A DNA stretch of 64,000 bases from Mesorhizobium australicum WSM2073 (lineage in GTDB: Bacteria > Pseudomonadota > Alphaproteobacteria > Rhizobiales > Rhizobiaceae), in contig NC_019973.1 in assembly GCF_000230995.2 (NCBI RefSeq), positions 1,302,001 through 1,366,000 on the forward strand, read 5' to 3'. The position numbers were made by a program, and so were the translations under genes. Below the pieces are notes generated by a model. It ran no database searches. It saw nothing but the letters and a program-made list of their open reading frames with translations, and was not told the DNA's origin. Positions 39,406-47,364 of the stretch are shown here, piece after piece. Each line of letters starts with the position of its first letter. Positions within the stretch are counted from its first letter, which is position 1.

Positions 39406-40245
39406 CTATTGCTGTCTTCTCGCCATGAATGCCAGCCGCTCGAACAGATGCACGTCCTGCTCGTTCTTCAACAGGGCGCCATGCAGTTTAGGCAATGCGT
39501 TCTTGGGGTCGGCGCGCAAATCCTCCGGCGCGATGTCGTCGGCGACCAGCAGGCGGATCCAGTCGAGCGCCTCGGAGGTCGATGGCTTCTTCTTCAAGCC
39601 TGGCACGTCGCGGATTTCATAGAACTGGGTGAGGGCCGCGCGCACCAGGTTCTGCTTGATGCCAGGATAGTGCACGTCGACGATTCTGTGCAGCGTGTCG
39701 ACGTCGGGAAAGCGGATGTAGTGGAAGAAGCAGCGGCGCAGGAAAGCGTCCGGCAACTCCTTCTCGTTGTTGGAGGTGATGATGACGATCGGGCGAACGG
39801 CGGCGCGGATGGTCTCGCCGGTCTCGTAGACGAAGAACTCCATCCGATCGAGCTCCTGCAGCAGGTCGTTGGGGAATTCGATGTCGGCCTTGTCGATCTC
39901 GTCGATCAGAAGCACGACCTTCTTGTCGGCCGCGAATGCCTCCCAAAGCTTGCCGCGCTTGATGTAGTTCTTGATATCGTTGAACCTGACATCGCCGAGC
40001 TGGCTGTCGCGCAGCCGCGACACCGCATCGTATTCGTAGAGACCTTGCTGCGCCCGCGTCGTCGATTTGACGTGCCACTCGATCAGCTCGAGGCCGAGTG
40101 CCGCCGCCACCTGGCGGGCGAGTTCCGTCTTGCCGGTGCCGGGCTCGCCCTTGACCAGCAAGGGCCGCTCCAGCGCGATCGCCGCGTTGACCGCCACCAT
40201 CAGATCCTTGTCGGCGACATAGGCCGCCGTGCCTTCGAAACGCAT
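39406..40245 (-). CDS. MoxR family AAA ATPase
   Basis: A 279-residue MoxR-type AAA+ ATPase. Walker A is GEPGTGKTEL (about 33), Walker B VLLIDEIDKAD (about 92), sensor 1 IITSNNEKELPDAFLRRCFF and the C-terminal lid follow. The ATG at 40245 is chosen because it starts the conserved MRFEGTAAYVADKDL and has GGAG 7 bases upstream. Pairing of MoxR with a VWA/CoxE protein is a known chaperone-like module for activating partner complexes. The divergent region upstream contains 6S RNA. Confidence 0.93.
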   Translation of the reverse strand: MRFEGTAAYVADKDLMVAVNAAIALERPLLVKGEPGTGKTELARQVAAALGLELIEWHVKSTTRAQQGLYEYDAVSRLRDSQLGDVRFNDIKNYIKRGKLWEAFAADKKVVLLIDEIDKADIEFPNDLLQELDRMEFFVYETGETIRAAVRPIVIITSNNEKELPDAFLRRCFFHYIRFPDVDTLHRIVDVHYPGIKQNLVRAALTQFYEIRDVPGLKKKPSTSEALDWIRLLVADDIAPEDLRADPKNALPKLHGALLKNEQDVHLFERLAFMARRQQ

Positions 40246-40369
40246 TTTTGCTCCTTGGTTGGTCGTCGCGACCGTAAGGACGCCGCCGCGGCTGTGCAAG
40301 GGTTGCGCCGGATGGCGAATAAAGCCGCCGTGACTGCCTGCGTCACTGGCGCTTGAGCCACCAGCGGCC

Positions 40370-40375
40370 TATATT
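40370..40375 (+). promoter_or_regulatory. Probable -10 element of the 6S RNA promoter
   Basis: TATATT ends 6 bases before the first base of the predicted 6S RNA terminal stem, which is the usual -10 to start-site spacing. No clear -35 hexamer is seen at 17 bases, so only the -10 is called. Confidence 0.5.
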
Positions 40376-40381
40376 GGGCAG

Positions 40382-40536
40382 GACGGTCTGTGCTTCCCGG
40401 CAGGAGAACATTTTCCCCGGGGCCTTAACGATCCTTAGGGAGCTGTCCCTGGGAAGACCCGTGGGTTTTCTCACACGGCGCCCACCTACTTTGTAGGTTC
40501 CCGGGATCGCTCTCTCCACCGGTTGTGTGGATCGTC
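40382..40536 (+). ncRNA. ssrS: 6S RNA
   Basis: 6S RNA mimics an open promoter and sequesters sigma-70 RNA polymerase in stationary phase. This 155-base stretch lies directly upstream of ygfA, the conserved location of ssrS. GACGGTC at 40382-40388 pairs with GATCGTC at 40530-40536 (one G-U), closing a long imperfect rod: the 5' side (CTTCCCGGCAGGAGAAC, CCCCGGGGCC) and the 3' side (GGTTCCCGGGATCGCTCTCT) can pair around a central bubble. The ends are estimates. The remaining 98 bases to the ygfA start show no other feature. Confidence 0.8.
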
Positions 40537-40633
40537 ACTTGTCGCAAGGCGTCCACGCATCTTGGTGGATGATGCGGTGGAAAACGTCGCACTTGAGACC
40601 CCGCACAGCTCTGACCTTTTCTACCTTGGCCGC

Positions 40634-41221
40634 ATGACCTCTCCTAAAGACCTGAAAAAGAAGCTGCGCCTCGAGGCACTCGCCCGCCGCGACGGCCTCG
40701 ATGCATTCTGGCGGGTGGAGGCTGCGCTCGAAATGGCGGAGACGGCGCGCGACCATCTGGAGATCGGGCCCGGTCAGATCGTCTCCGGCTTCTGGCCGAT
40801 GCGCTCGGAGGTCGATGTCAGGCCGCTGATGTTCGCCTTGCGAGAGAAGGGCGCACGGCTCTGCCTGCCTGCCATTCTCGACAAGACCACCATCGTCTTT
40901 CGCGAACTGGTTCGCGGCGCGCCGATGGTCGACATGGGCTTTGGCACGGTCGGGCCGCATGCCGAGGCCGAAGTTCTCGATCCTTCGGTCGTGCTGGTGC
41001 CGCTCGCCGCCTTCGACGCGCGCGGTCACCGCATCGGATATGGCGCTGGCTATTACGACCGGGCGATCGCGAAGCTCGTCGACAAGGGACTCGCGCCCCG
41101 GCTGATCGGCATCGCCTTCGACTGCCAAGAAGTTTCGCAAGTTCCAGACGAACCCCATGACGTGGTCATCCCGGAAATACTCACCGAGAGCGGGTTGCGC
41201 CGCTTTGCGCCAAAATTGTAG
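40634..41221 (+). CDS. ygfA: 5-formyltetrahydrofolate cyclo-ligase
   Basis: This ATP-dependent enzyme converts 5-formyl-THF to 5,10-methenyl-THF. The 195-residue protein starts MTSPKDLKKKLRLEALARRD and shows SGFWPMRSEVDVRPLM, LVPLAAFDARGHRIGYGAGY and YYDRAIAKL, the ATP/substrate-binding signature. The frame is open upstream into the 6S RNA region, but the ATG at 40634 begins the conserved sequence. Cotranscription with 6S RNA by readthrough is known in other bacteria. Confidence 0.94.
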   Translation: MTSPKDLKKKLRLEALARRDGLDAFWRVEAALEMAETARDHLEIGPGQIVSGFWPMRSEVDVRPLMFALREKGARLCLPAILDKTTIVFRELVRGAPMVDMGFGTVGPHAEAEVLDPSVVLVPLAAFDARGHRIGYGAGYYDRAIAKLVDKGLAPRLIGIAFDCQEVSQVPDEPHDVVIPEILTESGLRRFAPKL

Positions 41222-41236
41222 ATAGTTCTTTGAAAC

Positions 41237-41280
41237 GCATGATCTTTGCCGAAAAGTCATGCAACTTTTCGGGATCAGGC
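41237..41280. repeat. Palindromic repeat, GCATGATC family
   Basis: Outer arms GCATGATC and GATCAGGC (imperfect) enclose perfect inner arms CCGAAAAGT (41249-41257) and ACTTTTCGG (41264-41272). I recognise this as a diverged copy of a common rhizobial intergenic palindrome. It ends 4 bases before the ymdB start codon, where a ribosome binding site would lie. Confidence 0.6.
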
Positions 41281-41284
41281 ATAG

Positions 41285-42109
41285 ATGCGACTTCTTTTCC
41301 TCGGGGACATGGTCGGCAAGACGGGCCGCACCGCGGTATGGGAACAACTGCCTGGCCTGATCTCCGACTTCAAGCTCGATTTCGTCATCGTCAACGGCGA
41401 GAACGCGGCCGGCGGCTTCGGCATCACCGAAGAGATCTTGCGTGAGACGATCGCGGCGGGCTGCGATGTCGTGACCACCGGCAACCATGTCTGGGACCAG
41501 CGCGACGCTCTGGCCTTCGCGCCGCGCGAGCAGCGGTTCCTGCGGCCTTCCAATTTCCCCAAAGGCACGCCCGGGCGCGGCTCCGGTGTCTACATCGCCA
41601 AAAACGGCGCGCGCGTGCTGGTCGCCAACATTATGGGCCGGGTGTTCATGCACCCGGAACTCGACGACCCGTTCCAGGCCGGCGAACGCGAGCTTGCCGC
41701 CTGTCCGCTCGGCGAGCAGGCGGATGCGGTGGTGATCGACTTCCACGCCGAGGCAACCTCGGAAAAAATGTGCTTCGCGCATTTTGTCGATGGCCGCGCC
41801 AGTCTCGTCGTCGGCACTCACACGCACCAGCCCACCGCCGACCACCAGATCCTCAATGGCGGCACCGGGTACCTGTCGGATGCCGGCATGTGCGGTGACT
41901 ATGATTCCTCGCTCGGCATGGACAAGGAAGAACCGCTCAACCGGTTCCTGTCGAAAGTGCCGAAAGGGCGTTTCGAGGCGGCGACGGGACCGGCGACGTT
42001 GTGCGGCGTCGGCGTCGATATTTCCGACCGCACGGGGCTGACCGAGAAGATCGCGCCGTTTCGTCGCGGGCCAAGGCTGGAAGAAACGGCTCCGTCCTTC
42101 TGGGCGTGA
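41285..42109 (+). CDS. ymdB: TIGR00282 family metallophosphoesterase (YmdB-like)
   Basis: A 274-residue calcineurin-like phosphoesterase of the YmdB family, which in Bacillus hydrolyses cyclic nucleotides in vitro and affects sporulation and biofilm. Metal ligands are visible in LFLGDMVGKTGR, IVNGENAAGGFGIT, VVTTGNHVWDQRD, VVIDFHAEATSEK and VVGTHTHQPTADHQIL. Its position after ygfA is conserved in alphaproteobacteria. No good Shine-Dalgarno precedes the ATG because a repeat occupies that site, so expression may depend on the upstream gene. Confidence 0.92.
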   Translation: MRLLFLGDMVGKTGRTAVWEQLPGLISDFKLDFVIVNGENAAGGFGITEEILRETIAAGCDVVTTGNHVWDQRDALAFAPREQRFLRPSNFPKGTPGRGSGVYIAKNGARVLVANIMGRVFMHPELDDPFQAGERELAACPLGEQADAVVIDFHAEATSEKMCFAHFVDGRASLVVGTHTHQPTADHQILNGGTGYLSDAGMCGDYDSSLGMDKEEPLNRFLSKVPKGRFEAATGPATLCGVGVDISDRTGLTEKIAPFRRGPRLEETAPSFWA

Positions 42110-42177
42110 CATTGATATAGGGGGTCGCAGTACCTAATTGCCGGCGACACTGCTCTAGATCGTAGGGGACGACCTCC

Positions 42178-42945
42178 ATGCAGCTTATCGAATTCCTGGC
42201 GCCGCATTTTCAATTCGTTTCGGACCCGACCGCCTGGGTCGCGCTGCTGACGCTGGTGGTGCTCGAGATCGTGCTCGGCATCGACAACCTGATCTTCATC
42301 TCGATCCTCACCAACAAGCTGCCCGTGGAGCAGAGAGCTCGCGCGCGGCGTCTTGGCATCTCAGCGGCGCTGGTCATGCGCCTGGTGCTGCTCGCCACCA
42401 TTTCCATCATCGTTCAACTGACGACGCCGGTCTTCACGGCGTTCGGCCACGGCTTCTCCTGGCGCGACCTGATCCTGATCGCCGGCGGTCTGTTCCTGGT
42501 GTGGAAGGCGACCAAGGAGATCCACCACACGGTCGATCCCGACGACCATCAGGACACGATGCTGGGCGAAACGCTCAAGATCTCGCTTGCCGGCGCGATC
42601 TTCCAGATCCTGCTGCTCGACCTCGTCTTCTCCATCGATTCCATCATCACCGCCGTCGGCATGACCGACGAGATCGCCATCATGTATATCGCGGTCATCG
42701 CGGCCGTGACCGTGATGATGCTGGCGGCCGGACCGCTGGCGGACTTCATCGCCAAGAACCCGAGCATCGTCATGCTGGCGCTGGGCTTCCTGCTGATGAT
42801 CGGCATGACGCTGATCGCCGACGGCATGGGCTATCATGTGCCCAAGGGCTACATCTATGCGGCGATGGGTTTTTCGGCGCTGGTCGAGGGGCTCAACATG
42901 CTGGCGCGGCGGCGCAAGAAAGCGAAAACCGGCGACGGCCACTGA
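42178..42945 (+). CDS. TerC family integral membrane protein
   Basis: A 255-residue membrane protein of the TerC/Alx/YoaE family, with seven or so hydrophobic segments. The conserved acidic motifs [20 protein letters not shown] (about 25) and [20 protein letters not shown] (about 145) are clear; the family is linked to metal (Mn) export and tellurite resistance. The tail is basic. A GAGG-poor leader precedes the ATG (GGGGACGACC). A hairpin (CCGGGGC 42956-42962 with GCCCCGG 42972-42978) lies in the convergent gap but has no T-tract. Confidence 0.9.
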   Translation: MQLIEFLAPHFQFVSDPTAWVALLTLVVLEIVLGIDNLIFISILTNKLPVEQRARARRLGISAALVMRLVLLATISIIVQLTTPVFTAFGHGFSWRDLILIAGGLFLVWKATKEIHHTVDPDDHQDTMLGETLKISLAGAIFQILLLDLVFSIDSIITAVGMTDEIAIMYIAVIAAVTVMMLAAGPLADFIAKNPSIVMLALGFLLMIGMTLIADGMGYHVPKGYIYAAMGFSALVEGLNMLARRRKKAKTGDGH

Positions 42946-42966
42946 TACTAGTCGGCCGGGGCGAGC

Positions 42967-43434
42967 CTAGTGCCCCGGAACACCCTTCGGATGGCGGTCA
43001 CCCATCAAGCCGAGCGTCAGGCCCTGTTCCAGCCAGGCCTTGGCGCCGGCGAGCACAAGCGCAAAGCCGTCGGTTGAGCCGACCGCTTGTTTCACCTGCT
43101 CGTCGCCATTGCCGGCAAAGCCGAAATTGTGGACCTCGAGGAATGTCGCTTCGCCAGGCATTTCGGTGAAGGTCCAGACCACCGTGGTCGGCGGATCGCT
43201 CCACGTCATGACGATCTTCTTGTCCCTGGCGATCTCGCTGACCTCGACTGTCGTCGAGACCCCATACATGCGCCACTCCCACTGAACCGGTTTGCCGCCA
43301 TCAAGCCGGCCGCTGCCATGGGTGAACCAGAATTTGGTCGTGATCGCCGGATCGACGACGGCTTCGAAAACCTCAGCGACCGGCCGCCGGATCAGCATGG
43401 CGGCTTCGGCTGTCGGTGTCTCACGGATTTCCAT
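42967..43434 (-). CDS. SRPBCC (AHSA1-like) domain protein
   Basis: A 155-residue START/Bet v1-like protein of the AHSA1 group: RPVAEVFEAVVDPAITTKFW, FTHGSGRLDGGKPVQWEWRM, KIVMTWSDPPTTVVWTF and LVLAGAKAWLEQGLTLGLMG. Such proteins bind small hydrophobic ligands or act as stress-response factors; no specific ligand is evident. It is the third gene of a minus-strand cluster SRPBCC-VOC-SRPBCC controlled from a divergent ArsR gene. Confidence 0.9.
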   Translation of the reverse strand: MEIRETPTAEAAMLIRRPVAEVFEAVVDPAITTKFWFTHGSGRLDGGKPVQWEWRMYGVSTTVEVSEIARDKKIVMTWSDPPTTVVWTFTEMPGEATFLEVHNFGFAGNGDEQVKQAVGSTDGFALVLAGAKAWLEQGLTLGLMGDRHPKGVPGH

Positions 43435-43458
43435 GGCGATCTCCTTTCGAATACGCCC

Positions 43459-43821
43459 TCACCAGGCGTCGGGTTCGCGCACCATATGGATGATGCCGGC
43501 CGGATTGGTGATCCAACCACCTCGGAAACCCGCGTCCAAGGGCTCGACGGCATCGCAACGCACAATTCCCGCCTTGGCCAGATGATCCGCGGCGCCCGGA
43601 AAATCCCGCGTGAAAAGCTCCAGCCAGATCTCGGCCTGGCTCATCGTCGGCGCCTCGTCGATCCAAAGCCTGTTGGGGCCGAGCTCGAAGCCGATGGCCG
43701 GCGCCTTGGCTGTGAACGGCTTGAGGCCGACGACATCGCGGTAGAAGGCGATCGTCGCTTCGTACTGGTGCGATGGCACCTTCATGGCGATGTTGATGCC
43801 GCCGGTGATCTTCGCGGTCAT
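43459..43821 (-). CDS. VOC/glyoxalase-like domain protein
   Basis: A 120-residue vicinal-oxygen-chelate fold protein (KITGGINIAMKVPSHQYEAT, FYRDVVGLKPF, GPNRLWIDEAPTMSQAEIWL, GIIHMVREPDAW). Only some positions could serve as metal ligands (His in SHQ and Glu in AEIWLELF), so enzymatic activity is uncertain. It sits between two SRPBCC genes and is probably cotranscribed with them. Confidence 0.88.
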   Translation of the reverse strand: MTAKITGGINIAMKVPSHQYEATIAFYRDVVGLKPFTAKAPAIGFELGPNRLWIDEAPTMSQAEIWLELFTRDFPGAADHLAKAGIVRCDAVEPLDAGFRGGWITNPAGIIHMVREPDAW

Positions 43822-43836
43822 GGCTGGGCTCTGTTT

Positions 43837-44325
43837 TCAAATGTTGTTTTCGCTGGCGGGTTCGCCCTTCATCTCGCTGCGGTAATAGCCGTCGCGCAGA
43901 TTGATGCCGTATTCGACATAGGCCTTCATGCAGGCCAGCATCTGCGACCAGCCCTCGCAATTCAGGTAGGACTTCTTCAGACCGACCGCGCCTTCCTGCC
44001 AGCCGCTCTCGGCGATGGTGACGAAGGTGCCGCCATCGTCGAGCGGCTCGAAATTCATCTCGATGCGGGTCTTGTAGGCGGGGTTGCCGTCGGCGTCGGT
44101 GGCATCCCAGCGCAGCACGATGCGGCTGTCCTTGACCACTTCGTCGGCCTCGACCGGCACCTTGCCCCACCAGACGACAGCCGAACCGGCGACCAATGGC
44201 GCGCTGGCACCGCCGATGGTGGTGAAATAGCCGCTCAGCTTCTTCGGGTTGACGACCGCGTCGAAGACTTCGGCGACCGGTTTGCCGATGCGCCCTGAAA
44301 CGCTGAATCCAAGAGACATATCCAC
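43837..44325 (-). CDS. SRPBCC domain protein
   Basis: A 162-residue SRPBCC/AHSA1 protein (MDMSLGFSVSGRIGKPVAEV, FDAVVNPKKLSGYFTTIGGA, ADEVVKDSRIVLRWDATDAD, VTIAESGWQEGAVGLKKSYL). It is a paralogue of the gene two positions downstream. It is the first gene of the cluster, starting 45 bases from the divergent ArsR start, with a palindrome between them. Confidence 0.9.
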   Translation of the reverse strand: MDMSLGFSVSGRIGKPVAEVFDAVVNPKKLSGYFTTIGGASAPLVAGSAVVWWGKVPVEADEVVKDSRIVLRWDATDADGNPAYKTRIEMNFEPLDDGGTFVTIAESGWQEGAVGLKKSYLNCEGWSQMLACMKAYVEYGINLRDGYYRSEMKGEPASENNI

Positions 44326-44352
44326 AGCTCCTTGCTTGAACGAGCCAACAAT

Positions 44353-44372
44353 ATGTTATAAAAACATAACAT
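44353..44372. promoter_or_regulatory. Palindromic operator of the ArsR/SRPBCC divergon
   Basis: ATGTTAT (44353-44359) and ATAACAT (44366-44372) flank AAAAAC. The right arm overlaps the ArsR start codon at 44371. An ArsR-type dimer bound here would block both divergent transcripts. Confidence 0.65.
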
Positions 44373-44694
44373 GTCAAGCCGATCGCAGGACGACCATGTT
44401 TTCAAGGCGCTGGCGCATCCGCGCCGGCGCGAAATGCTGGATCTGTTGAAAGACCAGCCAAAGACCACCGGCATGCTGTGCGAAGCTTTTCCCGATATCG
44501 ACCGCTGCACGGTCATGCTGCATCTCAAGGTGCTGGAGGACGCGGACCTGATCGTCGCGCGCCGCGACGGACGCGAGCGCTGGAACCATCTCAATGCGTT
44601 GCCGATCAAGCAGATTCACGACCGCTGGATCAGCCAGTATGCCGGCCATGCGCTCAGCATCATTGACCGGCTGAAGTCCGATCTGGAAGGGTAG
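44371..44694 (+). CDS. ArsR family transcriptional regulator
   Basis: A 107-residue winged-helix repressor of the ArsR/SmtB type (DDHVFKALAHPRRREMLDLL, TGMLCEAFPDIDRCTVMLHL, KVLEDADLIVARRDGRERWN). Cysteines in MLCEAF and DRCTV are not in the classic CxCxxC arrangement, so metal sensing is not indicated. There is no ribosome binding site before the ATG; the mRNA may be leaderless. It diverges from the SRPBCC-VOC-SRPBCC cluster that it probably controls. Confidence 0.9.
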   Translation: MSSRSQDDHVFKALAHPRRREMLDLLKDQPKTTGMLCEAFPDIDRCTVMLHLKVLEDADLIVARRDGRERWNHLNALPIKQIHDRWISQYAGHALSIIDRLKSDLEG

Positions 44695-44914
44695 GACAGC
44701 CTGCTTGCCGGGCCGCCGCATGCCGAGCGCCCCGGCAACGCGGCGCGGCTGGACGAATTGAGCCGATTTATCTATAAGCCGGCCATTCCGACACAGGGCG
44801 CCGTACGTTCACCCGGACGCATCGGGACGCTCTGAAATTGAATTCGAGCCTTTTGCAAAGGCGAGATGACGCATCTCGCGGCAAGACGCTCTAGCCGAAC
44901 ACGACAGGGGTGCC

Positions 44915-45664
44915 ATGGCTGGCCATTCACAGTTCAAGAACATCATGCACCGCAAGGGCCGTCAGGACGCGGTGCGGTCGAAAATGTTTTCCAAGCTGGC
45001 GCGCGAAATCACCGTCGCCGCCAAGAGCGGAACGCCGGACCCATCGATGAACCCGCGTCTGCGCCTGGCGATCCAGAACGCCAAGGCGGTGTCGATGCCC
45101 AAGGACAACATCCAGCGCGCCATCAACAAGGCCTCGATGGGCGACGCCGAAAACTACGAAGCGGTGCGCTACGAAGGGTATGGGCCTGGTGGCGTCGCCG
45201 TGATCGTCGAGGCGCTGACCGACAACCGCAACCGTTCGGCGTCCAATGTGCGCGCCGCCTTCACCAAGGCCGGCGGCGCGCTCGGCGAAACCGGATCGGT
45301 GTCGTTCATGTGGGACCGCGCCGGCGAAATCTACTATCCGGCCTCGGCCGGCAGCGCGGACAAGATCATGGATGCGGCGATCGAAGCCGGCGCCGACGAT
45401 GTCGAATCGGACGAGGAAGGCCACACGATCTATTGCTCCTTCGAGACTCTCGGCGAGGTGTCTAAGGCGCTTGAAACCTCGCTCGGCGAGGCCGAATCGG
45501 TCAAGGCGATCTGGAAGCCGCAGAACAATGTCCCCGTCGACGAAGAGCGGGCGCAATCGCTGATGAAGCTGGTTGCCACGCTCGAGGATGATGACGACGT
45601 GCAAAGCGTGTACGCCAACTTCGAAGTCGACGACGAGACGATGGCGAAGCTCAGCGCGGCGTGA
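44915..45664 (+). CDS. yebC: YebC/PmpR family protein
   Basis: A 249-residue YebC-family protein. The opening [20 protein letters not shown] is nearly invariant, followed by [20 protein letters not shown] and the C-terminal [12 protein letters not shown]. The family was described as transcription regulators and, more recently, as factors relieving ribosome stalling. In many genomes yebC precedes ruvC; here a SelW-like gene follows. The 220 bases upstream contain no supported feature beyond short dyads. Confidence 0.95.
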   Translation: MAGHSQFKNIMHRKGRQDAVRSKMFSKLAREITVAAKSGTPDPSMNPRLRLAIQNAKAVSMPKDNIQRAINKASMGDAENYEAVRYEGYGPGGVAVIVEALTDNRNRSASNVRAAFTKAGGALGETGSVSFMWDRAGEIYYPASAGSADKIMDAAIEAGADDVESDEEGHTIYCSFETLGEVSKALETSLGEAESVKAIWKPQNNVPVDEERAQSLMKLVATLEDDDDVQSVYANFEVDDETMAKLSAA

Positions 45665-45680
45665 GCGAAGGTCGTCCGAT

Positions 45681-46001
45681 ATGAGCAAAGCTCAGTTGCC
45701 GGCCATCCGCATTACCTACTGCACGCAATGCCAGTGGCTGTTGCGTGCCGGCTGGATGGCGCAGGAGCTGCTGTCCACCTTCGGTACCGATCTCGGCGAG
45801 GTGACGCTGGTGCCGGGCACCGGCGGCATCTTCACCATCTCCTGTAACGATGTGCTGGTCTGGGACCGCAAGCGCGACGGCGGCTTCCCTGACGCGGCCA
45901 AACTCAAGCAGCTGGTCCGCGACGTGATCGATCCGGATCGGGATCTCGGTCACGCCGACCGCAAAGGCCACAAGGGTGACACGCAGAAAGACCTCGCCTG
46001 A
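45681..46001 (+). CDS. SelT/SelW/SelH family thioredoxin-like protein
   Basis: A 106-residue Rdx-family protein. The redox motif CTQC occurs near residue 14 (ITYCTQCQWLLRAGWMAQEL), where eukaryotic SelW has Cys-x-x-Sec. TLVPGTGGIFTISCNDVLVW and FPDAAKLKQLVRDVIDP follow the family pattern. The role is presumed thiol redox; the partner is unknown. The ATG at 45681 is 16 bases after the yebC stop. Confidence 0.9.
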   Translation: MSKAQLPAIRITYCTQCQWLLRAGWMAQELLSTFGTDLGEVTLVPGTGGIFTISCNDVLVWDRKRDGGFPDAAKLKQLVRDVIDPDRDLGHADRKGHKGDTQKDLA

Positions 46002-46032
46002 GCGGAGTTTTTCTGCGTCTCGTTAGACCTCT

Positions 46033-46509
46033 TCAGAGCAATGCGAAGATAAAGCACGCCATCGCCACGATGGCGGTGACGGTGCGGACGTGGTTCCACA
46101 TCACCCATTGGCTCAGATGGTTCGCCCACACGGCAGCGCCGTTGCTGCTGGCCGGGTCGACGGCGGCGAGAGCATCGTTGAGCGGCACGTTGAAGACCAT
46201 GGTCACGATAGGGTTGCCGACCAGATAGATCACCGCGCCGGCCAGTAACCAGTACGAGCCGGACTGGCTCCAGCCCAAGAGAGCGGCGGCAATGAGAACG
46301 AGGCAGATGAGGCCGGTGCCAAACAGCGCTGTCATGAAGGTCGGGGTGATCACCGTGACATTGATCGAATTCATCGCGGCGATGCCCGCTGGGACGGGCA
46401 GCCGGGCAAGGGCCGCCATGACGAAGTTGGAAAAGGCGAAGAATACGCCACCGACGACGCCCGCGCCGATCGCGGCAATGAAGGTGAGGGTTGGAAGAAG
46501 CTTGATCAT
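46033..46509 (-). CDS. DUF1772 family membrane protein
   Basis: A 158-residue membrane protein with four hydrophobic segments, matching DUF1772 (anthrone oxygenase-like): GVFFAFSNFVMAALARLPVP, AGIAAMNSINVTVITPTFMT, NPIVTMVFNVPLNDAL and VRTVTAIVAMACFIFALL. Catalytic activity is not proven for most members. It is divergent from a TetR regulator with a palindromic operator between, so TetR likely represses it. The ATG at 46509 is chosen; the open frame upstream runs into the operator. Confidence 0.88.
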   Translation of the reverse strand: MIKLLPTLTFIAAIGAGVVGGVFFAFSNFVMAALARLPVPAGIAAMNSINVTVITPTFMTALFGTGLICLVLIAAALLGWSQSGSYWLLAGAVIYLVGNPIVTMVFNVPLNDALAAVDPASSNGAAVWANHLSQWVMWNHVRTVTAIVAMACFIFALL

Positions 46510-46550
46510 CTCAGTTGCTCCAGACGCCGGTTGCGGCGGTTTGCTCTCTA

Positions 46551-46573
46551 AAATGTGAGCATACCTCACATTT
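46551..46573. promoter_or_regulatory. Palindromic operator between DUF1772 and TetR genes
   Basis: AAATGTGAG (46551-46559) and CTCACATTT (46565-46573) are perfect inverted arms around CATAC. The site lies 42 bases from the DUF1772 start and 81 bases from the TetR start. TetR binding is inferred. Confidence 0.7.
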
Positions 46574-46653
46574 GCAAAACGTGATAAACCCTCGTATTTT
46601 GTAAGTCAAGTCGTTCCCGGCGATTTTGCCGGGCGCGTTTGTTGGAGACGGTC

Positions 46654-47283
46654 ATGGAAGGCACGCAAACCAATGAGCGGATCGGTTCGCCGCGCCGGGC
46701 GCCAAGCCAGCAGCGCAGCCGCGAGCGGGTCGAGCGCATGCTGGCCGCCGCCTCGGCGCTGATTGCCGAACAAGGCAGCGACGCAATGCGCATGGGCGAG
46801 GTGGCGGAGCGGGCTGTGGTGTCGATCGGCTCGCTCTACCAGTTCTTTCCGGACAAGAGGGCGATCGTCTGGGCGCTGGCCGAACGCTACACAGCGGAAA
46901 GCCAGGCTTGTATCTCGGCGGCACTCAGGGATGTCAGCGACGCCAAAGGCCTGCGGCAGGCTTTCTCGGAGCTGGTCGATATTTACTACGAGCTGTTCCT
47001 GGCCGAGCCGGTGATGCGCGACATCTGGTCGGGCACGCAGGCCGACAAGGCGCTGCGCCAGCTCGAACTCGCCGACAGCCGCGCGAACGCGGAATTTCTG
47101 ATCGCGGTGCTCAAGCGCCTGCGGCCCGATGCCGATCCGGTGGCGCTCGACACGACGGCATTCTTGGTGTGGCAGATGGGCGAGGCGGCCATGCGGCTGG
47201 CGATCTCGGTCGACAGGCAGGAGGGCGACAGGCTGGTCGCGGCCTACAAGCGCATGGCACTCAGGGAATTGCTGGCCGAATAG
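46654..47283 (+). CDS. TetR family transcriptional regulator
   Basis: A 209-residue TetR regulator. The helix-turn-helix occupies about residues 20-65 (RVERMLAAASALIAEQGSDA, MGEVAERAVVSIGSLYQFFP), and the rest is a helical ligand domain (TetR C-terminal, with DIYYELFLAEPVMRDIWSG). The ATG at 46654 is preferred to the TTG at 46639. It diverges from the DUF1772 gene. It is convergent with rpmE, and the rpmE terminator lies just past its stop. Confidence 0.92.
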   Translation: MEGTQTNERIGSPRRAPSQQRSRERVERMLAAASALIAEQGSDAMRMGEVAERAVVSIGSLYQFFPDKRAIVWALAERYTAESQACISAALRDVSDAKGLRQAFSELVDIYYELFLAEPVMRDIWSGTQADKALRQLELADSRANAEFLIAVLKRLRPDADPVALDTTAFLVWQMGEAAMRLAISVDRQEGDRLVAAYKRMALRELLAE

Positions 47284-47313
47284 GGCCGAAGACCCAGCCT
47301 TCGGCCAAGCAAC

Positions 47314-47336
47314 AAAAAACCCGCCACAAGGGCGGG
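47314..47336 (-). terminator. Intrinsic terminator after rpmE
   Basis: CCCGCC (47320-47325) pairs with GGCGGG (47331-47336) around ACAAG. On the minus strand the stem is followed by TTTTTT (complement of 47314-47319). It terminates the rpmE transcript. Confidence 0.88.
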
Positions 47337-47364
47337 CTCTTGATCCGCGAAAAAGCTCTTCGCT

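Noticed and set aside
42956..42978. Terminator between terC and the SRPBCC gene
   Set aside because: A CCGGGGC/GCCCCGG hairpin exists but it has no T-tract on either strand and overlaps the SRPBCC coding end.
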